Part shown: piece after piece, positions 16,340-25,292 of the stretch
Numbering within the stretch: the stretch's first letter is position 1
How the letters are laid out: the number at the start of each line of letters is the position of its first letter
Source of the DNA: an uncultured Hyphomicrobiales bacterium
GTDB taxonomy: Bacteria; Pseudomonadota; Alphaproteobacteria; Rhizobiales; Xanthobacteraceae
Assembly: GCA_903885555.1 (NCBI GenBank)
Contig: CAISIV010000107.1
Span: forward strand, 1-55,083
DNA length: 55,083 bases
Direction of reading: 5' to 3'
Notes under the pieces: model-generated
The model's input: only the letters and a program-made list of their open reading frames with translations
Database searches by the model: none
Told to the model about the DNA's origin: nothing
Translations under genes and position numbers: made by a program

Positions 16340-16729
16340 TCATCGTGGGATTCCGCGCAATCCGAACTGCGTGCGCGGCTTGATCTGGCGCAGCGGCGGA
16401 CGCGGCTTGCGCGGCGGCGGTTCATCGGCCATCCGCACCACGGCTGCCACCGATGGCGAAGCGCGGCGCGAACGCTTCACCGCGCCAACCAGCAGCCGCG
16501 CCGCCACGAAGACCGCCGACATAAACCCGAGCGCGTGCAATCCCGGCGGCAGCCGGAGTGGATGCGCAAAGTTGCACAGCGAATCCAGCCATTCCGAGCC
16601 GCCGCGACAGAGCAAAGACCCGCCAAAAGACTGCCCACTAAGGTCATCTGCCGTGATCGGCCACAGCACCATGTAACCGAGCCCGGCAAAGCAAGCAGCA
16701 AAGCAAATGTGGTCCTTGATACGATTCAC
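16340..16729 (-). CDS. Small membrane protein of unknown function
   Basis: The 129-residue product has two hydrophobic segments (about residues 8-25 and 65-85), a Cys-bearing loop between them (LLCRGG to SLCNFAHPL), and a basic proline-rich cytoplasmic-looking tail (PPPRKPRPPLRQIKPR). I do not recognise the family. The start is GTG 16729 with GGAG six bases upstream. It reads toward rlmJ with a 65-bp gap, so the two may share a transcript. The clean ribosome site supports a real gene. Confidence 0.6.
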   Translation of the reverse strand: MNRIKDHICFAACFAGLGYMVLWPITADDLSGQSFGGSLLCRGGSEWLDSLCNFAHPLRLPPGLHALGFMSAVFVAARLLVGAVKRSRRASPSVAAVVRMADEPPPRKPRPPLRQIKPRTQFGLRGIPR

Positions 16730-16959
16730 TGTCGCGCTCCACCCTGCGCTTTCGATCGCGGGCGGAAGACTTACGTAATTGCATTACGGGATGCTTGCGG
16801 CAATTGCAGACACGCAGGGGTTATCCAATACCGCGCGCGCCCATCGTTAGTGACGGCTTAATGCGATCGCAGACTCAAGGGCCGATCGGACGACACTCCG
16901 AAAAAAATATATCCGGCATAAATTTTCTTATTGCCCGCTTTCCGGAAAATGCCACGCGA

Positions 16960-17649
16960 TCAACCACCGCGCACCGCCGGCATCGCGATCCTGTCGCGTC
17001 TGCAGGCACGGCGGGTCTGCTCGGAACATTCACGAAACGAAAAATCTCTGTTGAGACAAATGCGCACTTCGTTCAGCCGCCGTCCGTCGCAGGCAATCGT
17101 GACGCCGTCTCGCGGCATTCCAGGGTTTGCTTTGAGAAATGCGTCGGTGACATCGCCCGGCGACACCATGATCGGCTTGTCGAGGTCGAGATATTGCTCC
17201 GGAATTTTCGTGACAGAGCGCGCCTTGCGGATCGTCTCGAAATAGGCTCGGGCCGACAGGCCCGAACAGGTGCCGTGGCGGTCCCATTCATGGAAGACCA
17301 GACGCGGGCTCGGCATCAGGTCGAGCATGCTGCCGACGATGTTGCGGTCGAGCCGCGGCGACGGCACCTGGCAGAAGGCCGGAAAGCCGTGCTCGTATTG
17401 CGGCCATAGCCCATGCACCACAAAGGAAAATGGCCGGCCGCTGCACTGCTGGTCGCGGCCGCCCTGCCCTCGTTCCTGAGCAGCCTCGCAATAAGACGGC
17501 GACCAGGACAACGACAGCACATAAAAATCGAACTGGCCGGGGGTGTTCTGCCGGCGGTCCTGGCCAAACGCCACGACGGCGAACAGAAACAGGAAACTCA
17601 GGGTGACGGCGGCCGACTGCACCAGCTTCCGAACGCGCATACCGAACAT
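16960..17649 (-). CDS. Ribonuclease T2 family protein, secreted
   Basis: RNase T2 enzymes cut single-stranded RNA through 2',3'-cyclic phosphates in the periplasm or outside the cell. The 229-residue product has a signal peptide (SAAVTLSFLFLFAVVAFG) and both active-site blocks: CAS1 FSFVVHGLWPQYE and CAS2 VFHEWDRHGTCSG, with His, Glu and His in place. Several Cys in the mature part could form disulfides. ATG 17649 has a GGTGGGG Shine-Dalgarno; the longer frame to 17709 puts extra sequence before the signal peptide. No inhibitor gene is seen nearby. Confidence 0.92.
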   Translation of the reverse strand: MFGMRVRKLVQSAAVTLSFLFLFAVVAFGQDRRQNTPGQFDFYVLSLSWSPSYCEAAQERGQGGRDQQCSGRPFSFVVHGLWPQYEHGFPAFCQVPSPRLDRNIVGSMLDLMPSPRLVFHEWDRHGTCSGLSARAYFETIRKARSVTKIPEQYLDLDKPIMVSPGDVTDAFLKANPGMPRDGVTIACDGRRLNEVRICLNRDFSFRECSEQTRRACRRDRIAMPAVRGG

Positions 17650-17781
17650 GATTGCCCCACCCAGCCTGCTGAGAACAAAACGGAAATTGACCTGGCTCAA
17701 AAGTTCCAAGTCAAACTACCCGATAAATGAGAACATATCAAGAACAATATGCCGAATAATGGCACCGGCGGGAGAGCCGTC

Positions 17782-18228
17782 TCAGGGCAGCGCCATTTTG
17801 CAGCGGGGATTGTAGGACCAGTTGCGGTCGAGCCCGACCACGCACCATTCGACGTCCCAGGTCTGGCCGATCATCCCGGTATCTTCGCCGATCCAGTAGT
17901 TCACGGTGTGCTTCTTGCCGTCAGTGACCAGCGCTACCGCGGTGCAGAACCGGCGCGGGATGGTGCCGGCCGCCCACGGCCGGTAGGCGACTTGGCGCAC
18001 GCGCTCGAAATCGACGATCTCGAGGTTCGAGTTCCAGAACCGGCTTTCCTTGGTCGCAAATCGCGAGGCAATGGTACGGAGACCCGCCTCGCAGGCCGGC
18101 AGATCGCCGTCATAGCGGGGGCCGGTCATGTAGATACCCTTCTCGAGGAAGTTCGCCGCTTGCGCTGGCAGGAATGCGCCGAGACTCAAAACGGCGATGG
18201 CAATTTGAAGGGCAAACCTGCGCACCAT
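17782..18228 (-). CDS. Secreted protein of unknown function
   Basis: The 148-residue product has a signal peptide (RRFALQIAIAVLSLGAFLPA, cut at AQA) and a mature part with three Cys (LPACEAG, PRRFCTAVAL, VEWCVVG plus PRCKMALP near the end) and many aromatic residues (SRFWNSNLEIVDF, YRPWAAG, NYWIGEDTG, DRNWSYNPRC). I cannot name the family; it looks like a small periplasmic disulfide-bonded protein. ATG 18228 has GTGGAG upstream. It lies 132 bp before the RNase T2 gene in the same direction. Confidence 0.65.
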   Translation of the reverse strand: MVRRFALQIAIAVLSLGAFLPAQAANFLEKGIYMTGPRYDGDLPACEAGLRTIASRFATKESRFWNSNLEIVDFERVRQVAYRPWAAGTIPRRFCTAVALVTDGKKHTVNYWIGEDTGMIGQTWDVEWCVVGLDRNWSYNPRCKMALP

Positions 18229-18620
18229 GATCGAACTCCACCCAAGCGCATGATTCCGAATTAAGCCGGACCGCTTCCGGCAATATTCATGCGCATCCAC
18301 AAACCTGGCCTTGAGTTTATCACAGGTTTTTCGCAATGCAGCCGATTCGTACACAGCTTTAGTGGCGAAATGACTCGTGAGTCAGTTTGCGGCGCTGCAT
18401 CATTTTCATGCGAGTCGGTAGCGTGCGGTTGCATTGTTGCGGTCCGCCGAAGTTTAGCCGCGCGGCATCGTGAGTACCGACCTTGGTCGGATTGGTGCTG
18501 GTGGCTCTTGTAGCGTGGCGTTGCGTATCAGGTTGTTGCAGTCGTGGTGTAGCGTTCACGGCGTTGGTTGCCGGCCGGTTGCCGGCAACCGCGCCGAAAT
18601 TTTTTTGCGATCGAGCAAAC
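18229..18620. other. Intergenic region with short inverted repeats, no gene
   Basis: These 392 bp lie between the start of the secreted unknown and the end of rsmE. GGTTGCCGGC occurs twice (18566-18575 and 18577-18586), and the second copy is part of a perfect 14-bp palindrome, GGTTGCCGGCAACC (18577-18590). No frame has a ribosome site or family likeness. The palindrome may mark the end of the rsmE transcript. Confidence 0.45.
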
Positions 18621-19379
18621 CTAGCGAACGCACCAATCGCCAAGGACGGCTTGCACAAGCGCCAGCGCGGCCACGGCGGCCGTATCGGCCCGCAGAATGC
18701 GCGGGCCCAACGACAGCCGCACCACATTCTCCCGTTTTCCAAGCACTTCACGTTCGTCCTGGGAAAACCCGCCTTCCGGCCCGATCAGCACGGCCAGCGA
18801 TGGCAGGCCTGTGGCAGGCCGTTTAGCAGCCAAGGCGGCCACCGGGTCCTTCACGTCGGCGTCTTCATCGCAAAAAAACAGCAGACGGTCGGCTTCGATG
18901 CTCGCCACGATCGTTTTGAACGACACCGGCTCCATGATCTCCGGCAGAGTCAAAACGCCGCATTGTTGCGCGGCCTCGATGGCGTTGGCGCGCATGCGAT
19001 CGAGATTGAGCCGCGCCACCTGCGTGTGCTGGGTCAGCACCGGCTGCAGCCGCGATACGCCCATCTCGACCGCCTTCTGAACGGTGTAGTCGAGGCGGGC
19101 ATGTTTGAGCGGGGCATAGAGGAAATGCAGATCGAGCGGCTGCGGCTGTTCGCGCGCGCGCTCGCCCACGGCGGCCGACAGCGAGCGTTTACCGGTGCCG
19201 GTCAGCACCGCCTGCCATTCGCCGTCACGGCCGTTGAACAGCAGAACGCCGTCGTCCTTGGTCAGCCGCAACACGTTGACGAGGTAATTTGCCTGGTCGC
19301 GGTCGAGTGCGACTGCTTGCCCGGAAGCAAGCGGGAAATTGACGTAAATCCGGGGGGTGCGGAAGTCATAGCGCGGCAT
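18621..19379 (-). CDS. rsmE: 16S rRNA (uracil(1498)-N3)-methyltransferase RsmE
   Basis: RsmE methylates N3 of U1498 of 16S rRNA. The 252-residue product has an N-terminal PUA-like domain (RIYVNFPLASGQ, YLVNVLRLTKDD) and a SPOUT methyltransferase with the knot signatures VLIGPEGGFSQDEREVLG and SLGPRILRADTA. ATG 19379 has CAGGAAAC upstream; the frame to 19463 adds residues not in the family. It is divergent from the Gln/Pro-rich secreted protein gene. Confidence 0.95.
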   Translation of the reverse strand: MPRYDFRTPRIYVNFPLASGQAVALDRDQANYLVNVLRLTKDDGVLLFNGRDGEWQAVLTGTGKRSLSAAVGERAREQPQPLDLHFLYAPLKHARLDYTVQKAVEMGVSRLQPVLTQHTQVARLNLDRMRANAIEAAQQCGVLTLPEIMEPVSFKTIVASIEADRLLFFCDEDADVKDPVAALAAKRPATGLPSLAVLIGPEGGFSQDEREVLGKRENVVRLSLGPRILRADTAAVAALALVQAVLGDWCVR

Positions 19380-19481
19380 TGACGTTTCCTGAGATTTGGA
19401 AAATCCAAGAATTCGCGGACTTTGCCGCCTTCCCGACGTATTCGGCGGGCTGTTATAAAACACTCCCCGCCCAAACGTCTG

Positions 19482-19487
19482 TATAAT
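19482..19487 (+). promoter_or_regulatory. Candidate -10 element (TATAAT) for the 19515 gene
   Basis: A perfect TATAAT lies 28 bp before the TTG start at 19515. No good -35 match is seen at the usual spacing, so this is a weak call. Confidence 0.4.
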
Positions 19488-19514
19488 AGGCAGGGAATTG
19501 GAGAGGATTCGTCT

Positions 19515-20096
19515 TTGCTCAGGTTCTGCCAGGCCTCAATTCTTGCGGTATTCGGCTTTGTGGCCGGTACTCTCTCCGCGTCCGCGCAATGGGATCCGGC
19601 CCCGCAGCAACAGGCGCCGGCCGCGGCATCGCCGTGGAACGCGGCTCCGCAGCAAGCGCCGCCCCCGGCATCGGCCTGGAATGCAGCGCCGCAGCAGGAG
19701 CCGCCATGCGTGCAGCAATTCGGCAAACTGCGTGACGAGGCGCAGAAAAAGGCCGCGCTGATCCGGACCGCCAGCGAACGCAAGGCGACGCCGAAAGAAG
19801 CCTGCTCGTTGTTCAACAGTTTTTCCGCCTCGGAAGCCAAGCTGGTCAAATACGCGGCCGATAACTCGGCCTCCTGCGGCATTCCGCCGGAAGTGATCGG
19901 CACGCTGAAACAGCAGCACGCCAGAACCGTTCAAATCCAGACGCGCGTCTGCCAGGCCGCCGCCAACCCGCCACCGGCGGCAGGGCCGAGCCTCAGCGAC
20001 GTGCTCGGCGGCACCGCGGTCCCTGACGCCAACAACATCCGCACCGGCCGCGGTACCTACGACACCCTGACCGGCACCCCGCTCGGCAGCAAATGA
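19515..20096 (+). CDS. Secreted Gln/Pro/Ala-rich protein of unknown function
   Basis: The 193-residue product starts at TTG 19515, chosen because GGAGAGG lies at 19499-19505 and because this start gives a proper signal peptide (FCQASILAVFGFVAGTLSAS, cut before AQWDP). The mature N-terminus carries three imperfect repeats with W-[DN]-[PA]-A-PQQ, followed by a folded-looking domain with Cys in PPCVQQFGKL, KEACSLFNSF, SASCGIPPEV and TRVCQAAAN. The PQQ letters are residues and have nothing to do with the cofactor PQQ. I do not recognise a function. Its stop overlaps the ubiA start (ATGA), so the two are translationally coupled. Confidence 0.72.
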   Translation: MLRFCQASILAVFGFVAGTLSASAQWDPAPQQQAPAAASPWNAAPQQAPPPASAWNAAPQQEPPCVQQFGKLRDEAQKKAALIRTASERKATPKEACSLFNSFSASEAKLVKYAADNSASCGIPPEVIGTLKQQHARTVQIQTRVCQAAANPPPAAGPSLSDVLGGTAVPDANNIRTGRGTYDTLTGTPLGSK

Positions 20097-21013
20097 GCGA
20101 CACTGCGGGACGCGTCGCCGACTCGACCGGTAACTGGGTCGACAATCTCGCGCCTGCCGTCACCCGCCCCTATCTGCGGCTCGCCCGTCTCGATCGCCCG
20201 ATCGGTTCGTGGTTGCTGTTGATGCCATGTTGGTGGTCGGTCGGTTTGACCGGTATGCGCGCCGATCATTTTCCGAGCCTGTGGCACATCGTGCTGTTCT
20301 TCATCGGCGCCTTCGCCATGCGCGGCGCCGGCTGCACCTGGAACGACATCGTCGATCGCGATCTCGACGCCCAGGTCGAACGTACGCGCTCGCGGCCGAT
20401 CCCCTCGAAACAAGTCACCGCGATGCAGGCCACCGTCTTCATGGTGGCGCAGGCGCTGGTCGGTTTCCTGGTGTTGATCCAGTTCAACCGCTTCACCATC
20501 ATCACCGGCATCGCGTCGCTTGGCGTCGTCGCGGTCTATCCCTTCCTCAAGCGCTTCACCTACTGGCCGCAGATCGGCTTGGGCCTTGCCTTCTCGTGGG
20601 GCGCGCTGATGGGCTGGCCCGCCGCGTTCGGCGAACTGGGATGGCCCGCCTATCTGCTCTACGCCGGATCGATTTCCTGGGTGATCGGCTACGACACCAT
20701 CTACGCGCATCAGGACCGCGATGACGACAGCCTGATCGGTATCAAGTCGACGGCGCTGTTGTTCGGCGAGCGCACGCCGACGATGCTGACGATATTCTAC
20801 GCCGTCGCAGTGGTGCTGATCGGCACGGCCGGGCTCATGGCTGGCGGCGGCTTTATCTTCGTCCTCGGCCTGATCGCCTTCGCCGCGCATCTGGGCTGGC
20901 AGGTGCTGCGCATCGATATCGACGACCCGGCCTACTGCCTGGTGCTGTTCAAATCCAACCGCGACGCCGGGCTGATTTTGTTCGGCGCGATGCTGCTGGA
21001 AGCGGCGGTTTAG
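20093..21013 (+). CDS. ubiA: 4-hydroxybenzoate polyprenyltransferase
   Basis: UbiA joins a polyprenyl chain to 4-hydroxybenzoate in the inner membrane, the first membrane step of ubiquinone synthesis. The 306-residue product has multiple transmembrane helices and both Asp-rich metal/diphosphate motifs: NDIVDRDLDAQVERTRSRPI (about residues 84-103) and YDTIYAHQDRDDD (about 199-211). The start ATG overlaps the previous stop. It is followed by a 136-bp gap with no gene. Confidence 0.95.
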   Translation: MSDTAGRVADSTGNWVDNLAPAVTRPYLRLARLDRPIGSWLLLMPCWWSVGLTGMRADHFPSLWHIVLFFIGAFAMRGAGCTWNDIVDRDLDAQVERTRSRPIPSKQVTAMQATVFMVAQALVGFLVLIQFNRFTIITGIASLGVVAVYPFLKRFTYWPQIGLGLAFSWGALMGWPAAFGELGWPAYLLYAGSISWVIGYDTIYAHQDRDDDSLIGIKSTALLFGERTPTMLTIFYAVAVVLIGTAGLMAGGGFIFVLGLIAFAAHLGWQVLRIDIDDPAYCLVLFKSNRDAGLILFGAMLLEAAV

Positions 21014-21149
21014 GCACGACTAGACATCACGGGCCCTTGCTTCCACAGATTGTGAGAGCTATCTCTAATCACGGGGAAACGCAGGCTCCCCACCAGACGC
21101 CTCGGCGTCCAAGTTCTGCGCAACACGCGATTTATCGCGAGGATTGCGC

Positions 21150-21839
21150 ATGATTGGATCGAGGACACGTTATTCTCCCATCGTCATTCTGTTTGTCTTG
21201 GTGGTTGCCCTCGCATGGACCGTTGTGGGCGGCGGTTTACATGGTTTGGCGCAATCCACGGCTCTGATTGTCGCCATCGCCAAGATGGACCTCGGCGCGC
21301 CGCCTAACGATTTCGATTTTGCGCGCACCGGCCAGGGAAAGCCCGGTCTCTGGCGCGTAGTGGCGGACGCCAGCGCGAGTAATGGCCGGAGCATTGAACA
21401 ATCGGACGCCGACCGCACCGACTACCGCTTTCCTCTGGCGATCCACCGCTCGTTTTCCGCCAAAAATGTCGATGCATCGGTTCGCTTCAACGCGGTTGCG
21501 GGCACCGTCGACCAAGCGGCTGGCATCGTCGTGCGGCTGATCGATCCCGATAACTATTACGTCGCTCGCGCCAATGCGATGGAGGACAACGTCCGCTTCT
21601 ATCGGGTGGTGAAGGGACGCCGTCAGGAACTGAAAGGGGCCAATCTCCGTGTCTCCCCGAATGAATGGCATACACTTGGCCTGAAAGCCGACGGCGAAAA
21701 TTTCACCGTCCAGTTCGATGGCAAGCCGTTGTTCACGACCACCGATAAAACGTTTGCGGATGCGGGCAAGTTCGCGCTTTGGACCAAGGCCGACAGCATT
21801 ACCCGTTTCGACCAGATCGAGTTGAAGGTGTTGCCGTGA
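21150..21839 (+). CDS. Exported LamG/concanavalin-like (DUF1080-type) protein
   Basis: The 229-residue product has an N-terminal hydrophobic segment (SPIVILFVLVVALAWTVV) that is either a signal peptide or an anchor. Its single domain looks like a concanavalin-type jelly roll of the 3-keto-disaccharide hydrolase (DUF1080) superfamily. Marks include AGIVVRLIDPDNYYVARANA, NVRFYRVVKGRRQEL, EWHTLGLKADGENFTVQFDG and the final SITRFDQIELKVLP. A carbohydrate-binding or glycan-related role is the family guess. ATG 21150 has GAGG upstream; a TTG two codons earlier is also open. It is directly followed by, and nearly overlaps, the ATP-grasp-like gene. Confidence 0.65.
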   Translation: MIGSRTRYSPIVILFVLVVALAWTVVGGGLHGLAQSTALIVAIAKMDLGAPPNDFDFARTGQGKPGLWRVVADASASNGRSIEQSDADRTDYRFPLAIHRSFSAKNVDASVRFNAVAGTVDQAAGIVVRLIDPDNYYVARANAMEDNVRFYRVVKGRRQELKGANLRVSPNEWHTLGLKADGENFTVQFDGKPLFTTTDKTFADAGKFALWTKADSITRFDQIELKVLP

Positions 21840-21841
21840 AT

Positions 21842-22876
21842 ATGTCTAAGCCCAATGCTCACCTTGGCCGTGTCGCAATTCTTTGGCGGGGAGATGAAGC
21901 GGCGCGCCGCAGCGCCACGCCAGATACCAGCCGGTTCAAGGCCGTCTTCGCCGCGCTCGCCGATGCCGGCGTCGATGCAGAGCCGGTGGTCTACGAGGAC
22001 GATGTTCGAGACGCCGTCCTGGCGCAGCTTTCCGCAGTCGATGGCGTGCTCGTCTGGGTCAACCCGATTCACGAAGGGCGCAACCGCGCCAATCTCGACA
22101 ATCTACTGCGCGCGGTCGCGGCGCGCGGCGTCTGGGTGAGCACCCACCCCGATGTGATCCTCAAGATGGGGACCAAGGAGGTGCTCTACCGTACCCGCAC
22201 AATGAGTTGGGGCTCCGACACCGCCCTCTATCGAACGATGGACGCAATGCGCGCCGAATTACCGGCGCGCCTCGCCGCTGGCCCGCGCGTCATCAAGCGT
22301 AACCGCGGCAACGGCGGCCAGGGCGTCTGGAAGGTCGAGACTCTGGCAAGTTCACACCCGCAGCCGATGGTCCGCGTGCTGGATGCCACCAAGGACACAT
22401 CGGAAGAACTGGCGTTGGACGAGTTTCTCGAACGGTGCGTCGAATATTTCAAAGACGACTGCGTAATCGATCAACCGTTCCAGACGCGCCTGAGCGAAGG
22501 TGTGGTGCGTTGCTACATGGCAGGCGACCGCTGCGCCGGTTTCGGTCCCCAAAAGGTCAAGGCTCTGGTCGAGCCACCGGCAGAGCGCAAAGAGGCTGGA
22601 CCGCGGCTCTACACCTCCAATGCCGACCCGCGCTTCCAGCGTCTGCGCCGTTTGATGGAAGACGAATGGACGCCGCAGCTGACCTCCTTGCTGGAGATCC
22701 CCCGGCGCGACCTGCCGATGATCTGGGACGCGGACTTCATGCTCGGCCCGCCCGGTGCCGACGGGACCGACAGCTACGTGCTCGGCGAGATCAACGTCAG
22801 TTCGGTGTTCCCGATGCCCGACGAAGCGCCGGCAGAGATCGCCCGCCGCGTCGCCGACCGGCTGCGGTCGAAGTGA
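21842..22876 (+). CDS. ATP-grasp-like protein, Cj0069 family
   Basis: The 344-residue product resembles the uncharacterised Cj0069 family, which has an ATP-grasp-like fold. It has GVLVWVNPIHEGRNRANLDN, WVSTHPDVILKMGTKEVLYR, the glycine-rich VIKRNRGNGGQGVWKVE (candidate ATP-binding loop) and YVLGEINVSSVFPMPDEAP near the end, which carries Glu and Asn like the ATP-grasp metal site. A carboxylate-amine ligase reaction would be expected, but no substrate is known. GTG 21836 overlaps the previous stop and ATG 21842 follows it; either keeps coupling to the LamG-like gene. Confidence 0.65.
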   Translation: MSKPNAHLGRVAILWRGDEAARRSATPDTSRFKAVFAALADAGVDAEPVVYEDDVRDAVLAQLSAVDGVLVWVNPIHEGRNRANLDNLLRAVAARGVWVSTHPDVILKMGTKEVLYRTRTMSWGSDTALYRTMDAMRAELPARLAAGPRVIKRNRGNGGQGVWKVETLASSHPQPMVRVLDATKDTSEELALDEFLERCVEYFKDDCVIDQPFQTRLSEGVVRCYMAGDRCAGFGPQKVKALVEPPAERKEAGPRLYTSNADPRFQRLRRLMEDEWTPQLTSLLEIPRRDLPMIWDADFMLGPPGADGTDSYVLGEINVSSVFPMPDEAPAEIARRVADRLRSK

Positions 22877-23096
22877 CGGGTCGCGCTGCGCTGGCTGCGT
22901 TCCGCGCCGAAGCGGCGATTTAGGCGCATAATTTGGGGCTACGACGGCGTAGCACCTGCGGAAAGCTGCCAATTTCAGCAAAACTTCAGAAAGTAACTGC
23001 GGGCCATCAGGGCATCCCGGTACCAACCCCCAGTACAACCCGCTATAAACGTCAAAACGCCGCGCCAACAAAGGCGCCGGTGCGGGGTGGTGGGTT
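22877..23096. other. Intergenic leader region of the autotransporter
   Basis: No gene, terminator or clear promoter is visible in these 220 bp. The last 30 bases are G-rich and supply only a weak ribosome site for the GTG at 23097. Confidence 0.4.
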
Positions 23097-25286
23097 GTGG
23101 GGTCGCGTCGTTTCAAAGACCGGATAGGCATTTCGCGCCGACTGCGCATGGCGCTGCTGGCGGGGAGTGCGTTGACCCTCGTCGCATTGCCCTCCGCCGT
23201 GCATGCCGCGGGGCAGGACTGGACCGGCACCACCAATAGCGATTGGTCCGTCGGCAGTAACTGGGACAGCCTGAGTGCCCCCACCAACGGCGACAGTGTC
23301 AGCATCAATACCAGCACACCTAACCAGGCGGCGGCGAACGGCATTACCATCGATCTCGATGGCTTGAATGTCGGTTCTACCGCCACCGCCGACGGCTTCC
23401 TGGCCATCCAAACCGGTTCCGCCGTCACGGTGACCAACAACAATGTCGTCATCGGCGGCGATGCCAGCGGCACGTTCACCGGCGGCAACGGCAATATCCT
23501 GCTTAGCAGTTCGACCCTGACCGTAACCGGCACACCGCCGACGACCGGTACGATCTTTGTCGGCGCAAGCGGCACAGGTCGATTGTTGGTGGGGGCAGGT
23601 TCAGCCGTAAGCACCGTCGACAGCTATGTCGGTCACCTGCAAGGGTCGAACGGCAATGTCACGATGTCCGGCGCCAGCACCTGGATCAACAGCGGCAGTA
23701 GCTACATCGGCAATTCCGGCACCGGCGTCTTCAGTGTATTTGGTGGCAGCACGGTCGACGTCACCGGCAACACCGTCATCGGCTTGGAAAATGCGGGCAA
23801 CGGCACCGTCACTATCTCCGACGCGGGTTCGTCCTGGGCCACGAACGGCGTCACGGTCCTCGGCGGCAGTGTGTCGACGCCCGGTATTGGCGGCAGCGGC
23901 ACGATCAATATATCGAACGGCGGCACCTACACGGCGAACGACCAGATGTTCATCGGCCTCGTCGGCACCGGCACGGTCAACATCACCGACGGCACGCTTG
24001 CAACAACCGCGAATGGTGTCTTTCTGGGCTATGTCAGCGGAGCGACCGGCACATTGACCGTCAGCGGCTCGACCGCGTCATGGACCGATTGCGGCTGCAC
24101 CGACCTGACGATCGGCGGCAATAACGGCACTTTCGCCGGCGGCAAGGGCACGGTGAATGTGCTCAACGGCGGCACCGTGACTCTGTCAAGCACGCTCAAT
24201 CTCGGTCGCGACAATGGCACCCACACGTCGGACGGCACGCTGAACGTGAGTGGCGCGAACTCGACCGTCACGATCAGCGTTGGCTTCGCCGACGCTCTCG
24301 TCGTTGGCCGCAACGGCACCGGTACGGTCAACATCACGAATGGCGGCGTTCTGACGACCGACGGCATCAGCTATCTCGGATACCGCCGCGGCGCGACCGG
24401 CACGGTTGTCATTGACGGCACCGGTTCGCGCTGGGACGCGGGCGGCTTGGGCGTTGTGGTTGGCGGCAATGACGGCAGCCTTACCGGCGGCACCGGTACG
24501 GTAATCGTTCGCAACGGCGGCACCTTCAACACCACCGATGTCCTGCTCGGTTTCGACAGCGCCGGGACCGGTAGCGGTACGGTTACGGTCACGGGATCTG
24601 GCTCGGCCTGGAATGCCACTGGCAGCGTGTCCCTCGGCGTGGGAGGCAGCGGCACGGTCAATATCCTCGACCATGCCGTCTTCGCGGTGACCACCGATCT
24701 TTCCGTCGCCTCCTGCCTCTGCTCGTTCGGCACGATGAACGTCAGCGGACAATCGACGGTAACAGTCGGCGGCGCATGGAGCATTGGTTTTGACGGTACG
24801 GGCACCATGACTGTCACCGGCAGCGGCACATCGGTGACCGCGGCAAATTACCTGACGATTGGCCAGTTCGGCACCGGCACGCTAACGATCCAGAACGGCG
24901 CGACAGTGGCCGTCAACGGCAATGGCTTCGGCACGTCGATTATCGGACAACAGGCCGGAGCGTCAGGCACGGTCACAGTCACTGGCGCGGGGTCGTCGCT
25001 GACCTTCGCCGGCGACCTGGGTATCAACCCCTTCGGCGGGTCCAGCGGTGCGCTCAATGTGCTCGACGGCGGCCAGGTCGCGATCGGCGGCGGGTTTCAA
25101 AATGCCGATCGCCTCACCATTGACGCCGGCAGTGCTGTCACTGCCGGGACTTATATTCAAAGCAGCAGCGGCACTGCCACTCTCGGCTTGCACGGAACAT
25201 CGAATGGCCGGCTCAACGTGAGCGGCACGGCGGGACTCGATGGCGGGCTGGTGATTACGGGACATAACGTCGGCCGCACCACCTAG
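23097..25286 (+). CDS. Autotransporter passenger, ended by an in-frame amber codon
   Basis: This is the first part of a large type Va autotransporter. A long signal peptide (basic SRRFKDRIGISRRLRM, then ALLAGSALTLVALPSAVHAA) leads into DWTGTTNSDWSVGSNWDS and about 20 degenerate repeats of the G-x-G-T-[VL]-x-[IV]-x-[ND]-G-G kind, which fold as a right-handed beta-helix. The start is GTG 23097; an ATG at 23148 would remove the basic signal region. TAG at 25284-25286 cuts the frame right before TLVHSADLGATTFS, a passenger-to-linker sequence that continues in the same frame to the barrel. Without readthrough or repair, no barrel would be attached and secretion should fail. Confidence 0.8.
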   Translation: MGSRRFKDRIGISRRLRMALLAGSALTLVALPSAVHAAGQDWTGTTNSDWSVGSNWDSLSAPTNGDSVSINTSTPNQAAANGITIDLDGLNVGSTATADGFLAIQTGSAVTVTNNNVVIGGDASGTFTGGNGNILLSSSTLTVTGTPPTTGTIFVGASGTGRLLVGAGSAVSTVDSYVGHLQGSNGNVTMSGASTWINSGSSYIGNSGTGVFSVFGGSTVDVTGNTVIGLENAGNGTVTISDAGSSWATNGVTVLGGSVSTPGIGGSGTINISNGGTYTANDQMFIGLVGTGTVNITDGTLATTANGVFLGYVSGATGTLTVSGSTASWTDCGCTDLTIGGNNGTFAGGKGTVNVLNGGTVTLSSTLNLGRDNGTHTSDGTLNVSGANSTVTISVGFADALVVGRNGTGTVNITNGGVLTTDGISYLGYRRGATGTVVIDGTGSRWDAGGLGVVVGGNDGSLTGGTGTVIVRNGGTFNTTDVLLGFDSAGTGSGTVTVTGSGSAWNATGSVSLGVGGSGTVNILDHAVFAVTTDLSVASCLCSFGTMNVSGQSTVTVGGAWSIGFDGTGTMTVTGSGTSVTAANYLTIGQFGTGTLTIQNGATVAVNGNGFGTSIIGQQAGASGTVTVTGAGSSLTFAGDLGINPFGGSSGALNVLDGGQVAIGGGFQNADRLTIDAGSAVTAGTYIQSSSGTATLGLHGTSNGRLNVSGTAGLDGGLVITGHNVGRTT

Positions 25287-25292
25287 ACGCTG

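Noticed and set aside
19580-19710. PQQ repeats as a sign of a PQQ-related protein
   Set aside because: PQQ here is only a Pro-Gln-Gln residue pattern in a low-complexity segment. There is no PqqA or quinoprotein propeller motif.
23400-25100. Possible CRISPR-like or satellite repeats
   Set aside because: The repetition comes from degenerate beta-helix repeats in the autotransporter passenger. There are no constant direct repeats with unique spacers.
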